Of a stretch of DNA of 64,000 nucleotides, positions 1 to 8,004 are shown piece by piece. The stretch covers positions 60,464-124,463 of the forward strand of contig JAIBBM010000006.1 in assembly GCA_019694685.1 (NCBI GenBank). The letters are read 5' to 3'. Position 1 is the first letter of the stretch. Each line of letters starts with the position of its first letter. This stretch comes from Leptospirales bacterium (GTDB taxonomy: Bacteria; Spirochaetota; Leptospiria; Leptospirales; Leptonemataceae). Made by a program: the position numbers and the translations under genes. The notes beneath the pieces were generated by a model, which had not been told where the DNA came from, searched no databases, and saw only the letters and a list, made by a program, of their open reading frames with translations.

Positions 1-1182
1 TGCAATGTCTGTCTGAGAAAACTCAGGATTGATGTCTTCCATGTCTACGAGTTCGTCGTAGGGTACGTTGGCTTCCGCAAGTAGAACGTTCATGTGACCT
101 GGCATGCGCCCGGCCACAGGATGAATGGCATACTTGACTTTGATCCCCCGTTTCTTCAAAATATCAGCAAACTCTCTCACAGTATGTTGGGCCTGGGCCA
201 CTGCCATACCGTACCCGGGAACGACCACCACAGTCTCAGCCATCTTGAACATGACGCCTGCATCTTCCTGCTTCATCTCCTGGATTGGGCCGGCTGCACC
301 TGCAGCTGCGGCTGAGCCCGCTGCTGCGTCACCGCCGCCGAATGCTCCAAACAGAACGTTCGTGATCGACCGGTTCATTGCCCGGCACATGATCACAGAC
401 AGGATAAAACCAGAAGCGCCGTCCAGTGCACCCGCAATGATTAGAATCTTGTTGTTGAGTGCAAACCCAGTAGCGCAAGCCGCAAGACCAGCATAAGAGT
501 TCAGGAGTGAAATCACCACTGGCATGTCTGCGGCACCAATCGGCGTCACGAGAAGGATACCAAACAGCAGGCTCAGTCCAGCCATTGTATAGAAGACAGC
601 AGATTGACTGGGATCGATCACTACATAAACCGCCAACCCGATGATCGCGACAAACAGCGATATATTGAAGACATTCTGGCCAGGGAAGGTGAGAGGAGAG
701 CCACCGATCGTTCCTTGCAGTTTTAAGAACGCAAGCATACTACCAGTGAAAGTGAGCGCACCAAACATGACTTCGAAACCAATCGCAGAGAGTTTGATTG
801 CTCCCATATCCGGATGATCGTAAAATTTCGCCACACCTACTAGAGTTACGGCAGCTGCACCGAATGCGTGCGAAAGTGCAGTTCGCTGCGGCATCGCAGT
901 CATAGGAGTCCAGATGGCAATGACGGCACCCAGCGCCGTTCCTACAACTGCGCCCACCAGGATCCATTCGAAAGATACAATTTCCTTGTCGATCAGAGTG
1001 CCCACGACCGCAAGCAGCATGCCGATCTCCGCCAGAAACATACCCTGTCGGGCGGACTCAGGTGATCCGAGCATTTTTAACCCGAGTATGAACAGGACTC
1101 CGGATACTAAATAAACTATATTAATTAAGCTGACCAGATCTACGGCATTGCCGAGAAGATTTTGAAGGAGCTCGCCAATCAT
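1..1182 (-). CDS. pntB: NAD(P) transhydrogenase subunit beta (C-terminus outside window)
   Basis: PntB forms the membrane channel and NADP(H)-binding part of proton-translocating transhydrogenase, which makes NADPH from NADH at the expense of the proton gradient. Translation of the minus strand gives 394 codons with no stop before base 1. About eight hydrophobic segments come first, then an Ala/Gly-rich linker, then the start of the NADP domain with the motif VVVVPGYGMAVAQAQ typical of PntB. The family is about 460 residues long, so roughly the last 70 are missing. The ATG at 1182 overlaps the TGA of pntAb as ATGA, so the two are translationally coupled. The identification is firm. Confidence 0.95.
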   Translation of the reverse strand, partial: MIGELLQNLLGNAVDLVSLINIVYLVSGVLFILGLKMLGSPESARQGMFLAEIGMLLAVVGTLIDKEIVSFEWILVGAVVGTALGAVIAIWTPMTAMPQRTALSHAFGAAAVTLVGVAKFYDHPDMGAIKLSAIGFEVMFGALTFTGSMLAFLKLQGTIGGSPLTFPGQNVFNISLFVAIIGLAVYVVIDPSQSAVFYTMAGLSLLFGILLVTPIGAADMPVVISLLNSYAGLAACATGFALNNKILIIAGALDGASGFILSVIMCRAMNRSITNVLFGAFGGGDAAAGSAAAAGAAGPIQEMKQEDAGVMFKMAETVVVVPGYGMAVAQAQHTVREFADILKKRGIKVKYAIHPVAGRMPGHMNVLLAEANVPYDELVDMEDINPEFSQTDIA

Positions 1183-1481
1183 TTCTTTTCCTCTTTCTTC
1201 TTCTTAAACATTTTGAGCATACGGTCAGTGATCAGAAAGCCGCCCACAACGTTTGTCATCGCAGAGGCCACAGCGATGCATCCCAGGATGCTCGGCAAAA
1301 TGGAACCGTGATGAGATCCTGCGACGACGATGGCTGCCACAACAGAAATTGCGGAAATCGCATTTGTTGCCGACATGAGTGGAGTATGCAGCAGCGGCGG
1401 AACTTTCGTAATCACGAGAAATCCAACGAATCCCGCGAGCACGAAAACATATAAACTTGCAATGAGAGTTGCTGTATCCAA
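1179..1481 (-). CDS. pntAb: NAD(P) transhydrogenase subunit alpha, membrane part (split alpha subunit)
   Basis: This 100-residue protein corresponds to the C-terminal membrane part of E. coli PntA. It has three hydrophobic segments and the typical stretch PLLHTPLMSATNAISAI, followed by a Lys/Glu-rich tail. In organisms with a three-gene transhydrogenase the alpha subunit is split into a soluble NAD-binding protein and this membrane piece, and that arrangement is seen here. It starts 16 bases after the pntAa stop and its own stop overlaps the pntB start. It should assemble with PntAa and PntB in the inner membrane. Confidence 0.95.
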   Translation of the reverse strand: MDTATLIASLYVFVLAGFVGFLVITKVPPLLHTPLMSATNAISAISVVAAIVVAGSHHGSILPSILGCIAVASAMTNVVGGFLITDRMLKMFKKKKEEKK

Positions 1482-1497
1482 TTGTGAATCCTCCTGT

Positions 1498-2646
1498 TTA
1501 CGCGCCTATCGCTGCGCGAGTAGCTTCATGAATGATTTGCCCCTCATGCGTGATGAGGCTGCCTTTTACGATTTCATCTTCCAGGTTCAAGGCGATCTTC
1601 CCTTCCTTGGACACAACTTCCATGAGGGCGAGAACGTTCCTTGAGTAAAGCTGGCTTGCGTGAAAAGCAACATGCGAGACGACATTCGTCTCTCCAATCA
1701 CGGTCACTCCATTCTTTGTAATGGTTTTACCGGGATCAGTCCACACGCAGTTTCCGCCCTGCTCCGCGGCGAGATCTACAACCACAGATCCAGAACGCAT
1801 GCGAACGAGCATTTCCTCTGTCACAAGAACAGGCGCCTTCTTCCCTGGTACAAGCGCGGTTGTAATCACAACGTCCGCAGCTGCGATATGGTTTCCTAGA
1901 ATTTCCTGTTGCTTGCGAAGAAACTCTGCAGATGCTTCTTTTGCATAACCGCCCTGTCCTTCGAGATTGTCCTGCACAGGCGGTTCAATGTATTTTGCAC
2001 CGAGACTTTCTACCTGCTCTTTCACTGCGGGGCGAACATCAGAAACTTCTACTACTGCACCGAGTCGTTTCGCAGTGGCGATTGCCTGTAAGCCAGCTAC
2101 ACCTGCTCCAATGATCACCACCTTCGCAGGTTGTACGGTTCCCGCGGCAGTCATCATCAAAGGAAAAATTTTAGTCAGAGAATTGGCAGCCATCAGCACT
2201 GCTTTGTATCCCGCGAGGTTTGTCTGCGAACTAAGAGCATCCATTCGTTGAGCACGTGTTATGCGAGGCACTGCATCCATGGACAGCACATTCACTTTGT
2301 TAGTCGCTGCCAGTTTCACAAGGTCGGCGTTGCTCAGTGAATAGAAGAATCCAACGTAAAGTGCGCCTGCTTTCAGCATTTCAAGTTCGTTCTTGCCCGA
2401 AGCAGGATGTTGAATTGGCTTTTGAACTTTGACCAGAACGTCTGCCTGGCTATACAAATCGCCAGCTGTCGATATGATTTCAGCGCCGGCTGCCTTGTAG
2501 TCTTCGTCAGAAAAACCAGCCGCGGCCCCCGCGTCTTTTTCCACACGAACCTGAAATCCGCTGGCGATGAATTTTTTGACTGATTCTGGAACGACGGCGA
2601 CACGCTTTTCGCCTGCTACGATTTCTTTTGGAATTGAAAGATTCAC
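1498..2646 (-). CDS. pntAa: NAD(P) transhydrogenase subunit alpha, NAD-binding part
   Basis: This is the soluble NAD(H)-binding subunit of transhydrogenase and is related to alanine dehydrogenase. The N-terminus SIPKEIVAGEKRVAVVPE and the dinucleotide-binding motif VVIIGAGVAGLQAIATAKRLGA are diagnostic. I place the start at a GTG (2646) because GGAGAGG lies about 7 nt upstream and the N-terminus then matches the family. A longer frame back to 2703 would add 19 unlike residues. The product has 382 residues. It probably heads a pntAa-pntAb-pntB transcript, and read-through from the papain-like gene upstream is possible. Confidence 0.95.
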   Translation of the reverse strand: MNLSIPKEIVAGEKRVAVVPESVKKFIASGFQVRVEKDAGAAAGFSDEDYKAAGAEIISTAGDLYSQADVLVKVQKPIQHPASGKNELEMLKAGALYVGFFYSLSNADLVKLAATNKVNVLSMDAVPRITRAQRMDALSSQTNLAGYKAVLMAANSLTKIFPLMMTAAGTVQPAKVVIIGAGVAGLQAIATAKRLGAVVEVSDVRPAVKEQVESLGAKYIEPPVQDNLEGQGGYAKEASAEFLRKQQEILGNHIAAADVVITTALVPGKKAPVLVTEEMLVRMRSGSVVVDLAAEQGGNCVWTDPGKTITKNGVTVIGETNVVSHVAFHASQLYSRNVLALMEVVSKEGKIALNLEDEIVKGSLITHEGQIIHEATRAAIGA

Positions 2647-2704
2647 TTCATCCTCTCCGTAAACGGTGAAAGGACAAATGAGCCCGCATTCCAACGGGGT
2701 CAAA

Positions 2705-3541
2705 TCAAAAGAGCACGAATGCTTTTTCGGTCAAACGCTGAAACCAGATCCACGGCATGCGCGCTGTGCCAAAGTGCCCCCATGTACCACCCGCCGAATT
2801 CTGAATGAGAACTTCCTGCCGCGTTATGTCGTATCCGATGACTCCAACTGTGTGAATCGCAACAAACTTGCCAGCTGGAGTCCAGAGCGGCTCGCGAAGA
2901 TCGACAAAGTTTTCCGTGATCTTCATGGATACGATCAAGACAGAACCCTGCAGCAAGTGTGCGTGAACCTGGTCAAAGTCACGAAAGTCGATTCTGGAAT
3001 AACCGCGAACGCGAAATGCGTCCGCGTTCTGAAGCGCATCGGGGCCAGGCTTGCGGAAGAAATCCTTTTCATTGAAGGGCATGAGTTGCTCTGTCGGGCA
3101 TCCTCGCGCATGTAAAAAGTCTAGAGCATCGAGTACTGAGATGCCCTCGTCTTTTCCGCCGTTGAGGGAGTTGTATACAAAGGAAGGAGAGCACGTGTAT
3201 CCAGGCTTGCCGCGCCGACGATGGTAGTAGCTCGTCGCCAGATACCCTGTGGAGAAGGCAACACCGCTCGCCTGGCGCATCTGGTTGCCTGCGGGAGGCA
3301 AATCAGATAGAATAAAGACCTGCGGCACGACATCTGGCAAAGGAGCCAGCATGATGGGCACAGCTCTTTCTTCGTCTGTGTAGTTGGGCTGAATCTGAAA
3401 ATCATCCGGCCGAAGCGCTTCGCGAGAGGAGCGAGTGCCAGGGCGAAAGCGGGCCGCTTGTTCTTCTGTGATGCAGGATCCGGTAAGAATCAGAGCGCCC
3501 AGGAGAAAGATCTGCGATTTTGACGGAATACTTCGTAGCAT
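2705..3541 (-). CDS. Papain-fold (C1) lipoprotein lacking the catalytic cysteine
   Basis: The 278-residue product starts with a signal peptide ending in LTGSC, which fits a spirochaetal lipobox. The body resembles bacterial C1 (papain-like) peptidases, including SPSFVYNSLNGGKDEG and SVLDALDFL. The His region (AIHTVGVIGYD) and Asn region (IQNSAGGTWG) are kept. At the position of the nucleophile the sequence reads NQMRQASGVAFS, where papains have NQGxCGSCWAFS, so Cys is replaced by Gly. It is therefore probably a non-proteolytic surface or periplasmic binding protein. The start overlaps the trmL end by 52 bp. An upstream ATG at 3580 would bury the signal peptide and was not used. Confidence 0.7.
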   Translation of the reverse strand: MLRSIPSKSQIFLLGALILTGSCITEEQAARFRPGTRSSREALRPDDFQIQPNYTDEERAVPIMLAPLPDVVPQVFILSDLPPAGNQMRQASGVAFSTGYLATSYYHRRRGKPGYTCSPSFVYNSLNGGKDEGISVLDALDFLHARGCPTEQLMPFNEKDFFRKPGPDALQNADAFRVRGYSRIDFRDFDQVHAHLLQGSVLIVSMKITENFVDLREPLWTPAGKFVAIHTVGVIGYDITRQEVLIQNSAGGTWGHFGTARMPWIWFQRLTEKAFVLF

Positions 3542-3966
3542 GCGATTGCAACAGAGTTGCTCAGGTTTAAAGATCGGCACTTTTCTCCTACCGGGATACG
3601 AAGTAAGCGACCATGCTTTCTTACATGTTCAGTGATTTCTTGCGGCAATCCTGCAGTTTCTTGACCAAAAAGGAGTGCTTCCTGGCCGGAAAACGTGAAG
3701 TCCCACATAGAATCCGTGGCAAAGCGCGAAAACGCTACGAGGGGCACTCCAATCGATGCCAGACTCGCATAGAATTCCTCGTAGTCCGCATGCCTTTTGA
3801 GGTCCAGTTGAGCCCAGTAGTCCAGTCCTGCCCGCCGCACCGCCTTTTCGTCCATGGAGAAGGAAGGCTCGCCCACTATGTGCAGCGGCGTGTCCGTGCA
3901 CACTGCTAGTCGCGCAATGTTGCCGGTGTTCGGCGGGATCTCCGGTCTATATAAAGCGATGTGCAT
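3490..3966 (-). CDS. trmL: tRNA (cytidine/uridine-34 2'-O)-methyltransferase
   Basis: TrmL is a small SPOUT methyltransferase that methylates the wobble ribose of tRNA-Leu. The product of 158 residues matches the family length. The N-terminus MHIALYRPEIPPNTGNIARL and the C-terminal knot motifs (LLFGQETAGLP, IPVGEKCRSLNLSNSVAI) are diagnostic. I chose ATG 3966 because GAGTGGA precedes it and the protein begins as in E. coli. A start at 4005 would add 13 unrelated residues. It is transcribed divergently from the aminotransferase and overlaps the next minus-strand gene. Confidence 0.93.
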   Translation of the reverse strand: MHIALYRPEIPPNTGNIARLAVCTDTPLHIVGEPSFSMDEKAVRRAGLDYWAQLDLKRHADYEEFYASLASIGVPLVAFSRFATDSMWDFTFSGQEALLFGQETAGLPQEITEHVRKHGRLLRIPVGEKCRSLNLSNSVAIACYEVFRQNRRSFSWAL

Positions 3967-4021
3967 TCCACTCGGAAACCATTTGCCTTGAGGGGTGCAC
4001 GCCAAAATTGGGATTAGAACT

Positions 4022-5242
4022 ATGAACTATTCAGCGCAGAGACTTAATATAGTAGAACCCTCTCCAACTCTGGCTATTTCAGCCAAGGCGGCAGAACTCA
4101 AAGCTGCCGGTAGAGACGTGATCGGCTTTGGTGCAGGGGAACCTGACTTTGACACGCCTGATCATATCAAAGCCGCAGCACAAAAGGCTATGGCGGAGGG
4201 TCAGACCAAGTATACTCCAGTGGGCGGAACTGCGAAGCTCAAGAAAGCGGTGGTAGACAAATTCAAAAGAGAGAACGGTCTCAGTTACGAACCCAAAGAA
4301 GTCATCGTTTCTACCGGAGGAAAGCAAGTACTGTTCAATCTATTCCTCGCCTATCTGAATCCGGGCGAAGAAGTGATTGTACCCGCGCCGTACTGGGTCT
4401 CGTATGCTGACATAGTCAGAATTGTTGGCGGAGTTCCAGTCATCGTTCAGTGTCCTGCATCGCAGAACTATTTGATTCAACCTTCGCAGATTGAAGAGGC
4501 GGTCACTCCGCGCACTCGTGCGATCCTTCTTTGCTCTCCTTCGAATCCCACCGGAAGCGTGTATTCAGAAGCCGAGCTTCGCGCGATCGCCGCTGTTCTA
4601 GAAAAGTATCCGGACATTCTTATCATTTCAGATGATATATACGAACACATATTGTTTGATAACAGAAAGTTTACAAATCTCGCCATGCTATTTCCTGAGT
4701 GGAAAGATCGCATCTTCATAGCCAATGGAGTTTCTAAGTCATACAGTATGACCGGATGGCGAATTGGCTACGGTGCTGGAAACCGTGCACTCATTGAAGG
4801 CATGGAGACGATGCAATCTCAGAGCACATCGAACCCGAGCTCCATATCTCAGGCAGCCGCACTCGCAGCACTCGAAGGGCCACAGGAGTGCGTCTCCACC
4901 ATGCGCGTGGCCTTCGAAAAAAGAAAAAATATTGTGATGCAGAAGTTTTCGCAAGTTCCCGAAATCACTCTGTCTGCACCAGGAGGTGCCTTCTACGTGT
5001 TTCCAAACCTGGATCGCGTATTTGCGCTGCCTGGATTTCAAAAACTTCGCGCAGCATCGAAAGACAGATCTCTTTCGCGCATTTTGTCTGCGCATCTGCT
5101 TGAAAAATATGACGTGGCAGTGGTCCCGGGAATTGCCTTTGGTGACGATAGCGGAATGAGATTGAGCTTTGCACTCGGAGAGGATGCTCTCATAAAGGGC
5201 CTGGACCGAATTGCCAAAATGGTAGCCGACTTGCGATCATGA
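4022..5242 (+). CDS. aspC: Class I aspartate aminotransferase
   Basis: This PLP enzyme of 406 residues interconverts aspartate and oxaloacetate with 2-oxoglutarate/glutamate. It has the N-terminal GFGAGEPDFDTPDHI, the SPSNPTGSVYSEAEL motif, SDDIYEHILFD and the lysine site ANGVSKSYSMTGWRIGY. The C-terminus carries the substrate arginine in MRLSFAL. The start at 4022 gives the usual MNYSAQRLNIVEPSPT beginning and has GGGATTAG upstream. The end overlaps amgK by ATGA. Related subfamilies (prephenate or aromatic aminotransferases) cannot be fully excluded, and the name aspC is a family-level choice. Confidence 0.88.
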   Translation: MNYSAQRLNIVEPSPTLAISAKAAELKAAGRDVIGFGAGEPDFDTPDHIKAAAQKAMAEGQTKYTPVGGTAKLKKAVVDKFKRENGLSYEPKEVIVSTGGKQVLFNLFLAYLNPGEEVIVPAPYWVSYADIVRIVGGVPVIVQCPASQNYLIQPSQIEEAVTPRTRAILLCSPSNPTGSVYSEAELRAIAAVLEKYPDILIISDDIYEHILFDNRKFTNLAMLFPEWKDRIFIANGVSKSYSMTGWRIGYGAGNRALIEGMETMQSQSTSNPSSISQAAALAALEGPQECVSTMRVAFEKRKNIVMQKFSQVPEITLSAPGGAFYVFPNLDRVFALPGFQKLRAASKDRSLSRILSAHLLEKYDVAVVPGIAFGDDSGMRLSFALGEDALIKGLDRIAKMVADLRS

Positions 5243-6240
5243 AACCTCTGTTAGGTGATGTTCGTGAGTGGCTCAAAGAACTTGATCTTCCTGAGCCCAC
5301 GAACATTCTACCTTTGCAGAAGGATCTCTCCACTCGCACATACTACAGGCTGACTCTAAATGAAGTATGTGAATTGGGTAACTCTCTAGTTTTATGCGTC
5401 CATTCCGGTCAATACGAAGCCACTATTTCTGATTTTGTAAGCATTAGCAGACAGTTCAAAGAAGCCGGTGTGGCCGCGCCTGACGTGATCGCGCAAAAGC
5501 AGCACTGGCTCCTCCAAACAGATGCCGGTTCCATAGATTTGCGTCAGCATTGTCTGGAATGGATCGAAAAGGGAGATACGCAGTCGATTGAAATAACATA
5601 TGAGCGTCTGCTGGATCAACTTGTGCGGTTGCAGGCGGTGACTCCGTCTCACCCGGTATCTGCTCGGTTTTTTGATTTTGATAAATTGCATTTTGAGATG
5701 GAACATTTTGCTCTGCACGTCGCACAGGCGGGGCAGAAATTTGCACGCGAGTACTTTTACAGTTTTGAATTTCAAATGTTTCTAAAGACTATATGTGAGA
5801 AGCTTGCGCAATCATCATCCAAGGTTTTCGTCCATCGAGATCTCCACAGCAAGAACGTTATGCGCTCTTCTGAAAACCTGGTATGGATTGATTTTCAGGA
5901 CGCGCGAAGCGGACTGAGATACTATGATCTGGCAAGTTTGCTCTACGATCCCTACCTGCCTCTGTCTCGTGACTTCCGGACCAGGATGTTGTCCAGCTAT
6001 GCAAAAAAGTCCGGGAAAGCCGTGGAGGAAAACCTGTTTTACATGCAATCATTTCAGCGCCTGGTAAAGGCGATCGGCACTTACATGTCCGTGATTCACA
6101 CGCGCCAGGACAGGGACTATCTTGGATTTCTACGTCAGGCGGCGATTCATCTGGAAGAAGTGGTTCAGCTCGGCGGATTTCCGGACCATACATTTTTGTT
6201 CGTCCGCGGAATGCAGAAGTTTTCAGAGTTAGAATTCTGA
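5239..6240 (+). CDS. amgK: Sugar kinase of the aminoglycoside-phosphotransferase fold, AmgK-like
   Basis: AmgK phosphorylates the anomeric carbon of N-acetylmuramate and N-acetylglucosamine, the first step of the MurNAc salvage route that bypasses de novo UDP-MurNAc synthesis. The 333-residue protein has the APH catalytic motif HRDLHSKN (199-206, catalytic Asp201) and the metal-binding DFQDAR (218-223). Function is inferred mostly from the neighbour: the next gene, overlapping by one base (TGATG), is a MurU-like nucleotidyltransferase, and this gene pair is the hallmark of the pathway in Pseudomonas. A different aminosugar or choline-type kinase remains possible. Confidence 0.75.
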   Translation: MKPLLGDVREWLKELDLPEPTNILPLQKDLSTRTYYRLTLNEVCELGNSLVLCVHSGQYEATISDFVSISRQFKEAGVAAPDVIAQKQHWLLQTDAGSIDLRQHCLEWIEKGDTQSIEITYERLLDQLVRLQAVTPSHPVSARFFDFDKLHFEMEHFALHVAQAGQKFAREYFYSFEFQMFLKTICEKLAQSSSKVFVHRDLHSKNVMRSSENLVWIDFQDARSGLRYYDLASLLYDPYLPLSRDFRTRMLSSYAKKSGKAVEENLFYMQSFQRLVKAIGTYMSVIHTRQDRDYLGFLRQAAIHLEEVVQLGGFPDHTFLFVRGMQKFSELEF

Positions 6241-6950
6241 TGAACGCATTCTTGCCAGCAGCCGGTTTTGGCACTCGCATGGGAGACCTGACGCGTTCCA
6301 TTCCGAAACCCCTCTTGCCTGTGGGCGGTGTCCCGATGATTTACTACGCTCTGTTCCAACTCTGGAGATGGAAAGTGGACCGCGTCGTTGTGAATTTGCA
6401 TTTTTTAAAGGAAAAGATAGAGCGTGAACTCTCAGGATTCAAGGCCATGGAAATTGTTTTTTCGCGTGAAGATCCCATCCTTGGTACCGCGGGCGGGATC
6501 CGCAATGCTCTACCGCTGTTTTCGTCTGACGCGGTCGTAGTTTTGAATCCGGACAGCATTGTGTTTACCGATCGAAGTCTCGAGCAAATCACGTCTGCTG
6601 CGTCCTCGTCGTGGGATAGCTTGCTTGGAATTGCTCCCCTGCCTCAGGGTTCAGCCAACACTCCTCTGTCCTGGAAGGAAGGTCAGCTTAGTTTCGAGGA
6701 AAGCGGTTCCTACTACTACATGGGTGCGTCCGTGCTCAAGCTGTCACAATTTGATCATGTTGCCTCCGGTTACAGTGAGCTGGGTTCTCTGTGGAGAGAG
6801 CAGGCGTACGAAGGCAGACTGGAGGGTTTCCTGTATGAAGGAAACCTGTTGGACGCCGGCAACGCATCTGAATATCGTTCCCTTCCAGAGCAAATTGTCC
6901 CAGGGCATCTGGCCGCATCATGGAAAGAATTCATAAAAAATTGCAAATAA
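6240..6950 (+). CDS. murU: Sugar-1-phosphate nucleotidyltransferase, MurU-like
   Basis: MurU converts MurNAc-1-phosphate to UDP-MurNAc. The 236-residue protein has the nucleotidyltransferase signature AGFGTRMGDLTRSIPKPLLPVGG (residues 8-30, with GxGTRM and KPLLP), the EDPILGTAGGIRNAL motif and the metal Asp in VVLNPDSI. It lacks a C-terminal left-handed helix domain, as MurU-type enzymes do and GlmU does not. The start overlaps the amgK stop by one base, and the TPR gene starts inside its last 31 bases. A mannose-1-phosphate guanylyltransferase is the main alternative on sequence alone. Confidence 0.78.
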   Translation: MNAFLPAAGFGTRMGDLTRSIPKPLLPVGGVPMIYYALFQLWRWKVDRVVVNLHFLKEKIERELSGFKAMEIVFSREDPILGTAGGIRNALPLFSSDAVVVLNPDSIVFTDRSLEQITSAASSSWDSLLGIAPLPQGSANTPLSWKEGQLSFEESGSYYYMGASVLKLSQFDHVASGYSELGSLWREQAYEGRLEGFLYEGNLLDAGNASEYRSLPEQIVPGHLAASWKEFIKNCK

Positions 6951-7984
6951 TTCTGCTCCTTGTGTTTGCAGTGCCGTTGTTTGCGGAAACGCCCATTCAA
7001 AATGTTTCTCCGGCAACGCCAACTACTCCCGCCAAACCGGACTCGCGACCCTCAAAGGAAGCTCGCACCCGTGCAGAAACGGACTTAGAACTCAAGAGAT
7101 TGACTGCGTCCCTGGATGCTGCCTTTAGACTGCAAAAGAAGTTTGAAATTCCTGGTTTACTGGAAGACCTGAAAAAGCTCGCGCCGGACTCCGCGCAAAA
7201 CTTCTATTTCCAGGCTCTGGACGCGTACACTCGCGGTGAGAAACTGAAGGCTCTGGCTCTCATCAAGAAATCGATTTCAAAGGATCCCCTCTTGACCCCG
7301 GCCTATACCATAGGTGGACTCATCTATGCAGACGGAGGCAAGGATCAATCGGCTCTCCCGTTTTTCGAGCGTGCGGTCCAACAAAGTCCTTACGATCCGA
7401 TCTACCTGCTCAATCTGGCGCTCTGCAAGAATCGTCTTGGAATGAAAGCCGATGCTCTCTCGTTGCTAGACCAGGCTTTGCGTGCTCGCGCGAATCTAGC
7501 GGAGGCCATGTATTGGAAAGGTGTCCTTCTCGCGGAAAACGGTCAGAACGCGGAAGCGCAAAAATATGCACGCGGTGCTGTTGATGCCGGTTTGAAGAAT
7601 GTTTCTGCGTATCGCCTGTGGCTGCAGCTTGCGTTTGAGGCGGCGGACGATGTAGACGTGGCGCGCGCAGTGTCGGAGCTTTCGCAGGACGCGCGAGAAT
7701 CAGCACGCTGGAGACTCGCAGCCGAATATTCGTTTCGATTCGGGGATTTTCGCAAAGCGGTTTCCTTGCTGGATCGAGCCTTCCAGATAGACGAAGGAAT
7801 GCCGGAGGATCGCCGCATGTATGTTAGATGTCTATTTGCAGAAGGTCAGGATCCAATGCCCTGGATTCGATCTCAGCGGCTGAGCGATGCAGAACGTCAG
7901 GAACTGCGGACGCTCGTTGATTTACTTCAGAATACTCCCGGTATAGTTCAGAGTAGAGATCCCCTGGTTCGTCCCGCTAAATAA
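6920..7984 (+). CDS. Secreted tetratricopeptide-repeat protein
   Basis: The 354-residue protein has an N-terminal hydrophobic segment ending near LFAETP (residues 8-24), probably a signal peptide, then a Pro/Thr-rich linker. From about residue 70 it consists of alpha-helical TPR-like repeats (for example ALPFFERAVQQSPYDPIYLLNLA and ALSLLDQALRARANLAEAMYWKG in part). TPR arrays bind peptides or scaffold complexes. The start lies 31 bases inside murU, so it may be co-expressed with cell-wall recycling and act in the periplasm, but no specific partner is evident. Confidence 0.8.
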   Translation: MERIHKKLQIILLLVFAVPLFAETPIQNVSPATPTTPAKPDSRPSKEARTRAETDLELKRLTASLDAAFRLQKKFEIPGLLEDLKKLAPDSAQNFYFQALDAYTRGEKLKALALIKKSISKDPLLTPAYTIGGLIYADGGKDQSALPFFERAVQQSPYDPIYLLNLALCKNRLGMKADALSLLDQALRARANLAEAMYWKGVLLAENGQNAEAQKYARGAVDAGLKNVSAYRLWLQLAFEAADDVDVARAVSELSQDARESARWRLAAEYSFRFGDFRKAVSLLDRAFQIDEGMPEDRRMYVRCLFAEGQDPMPWIRSQRLSDAERQELRTLVDLLQNTPGIVQSRDPLVRPAK

Positions 7985-8004
7985 TTATCGCGGTTGTTGC
8001 CACG

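Noticed and set aside
94..496. Two short plus-strand frames
   Set aside because: They are antisense to pntB, which reads continuously through this region on the minus strand.
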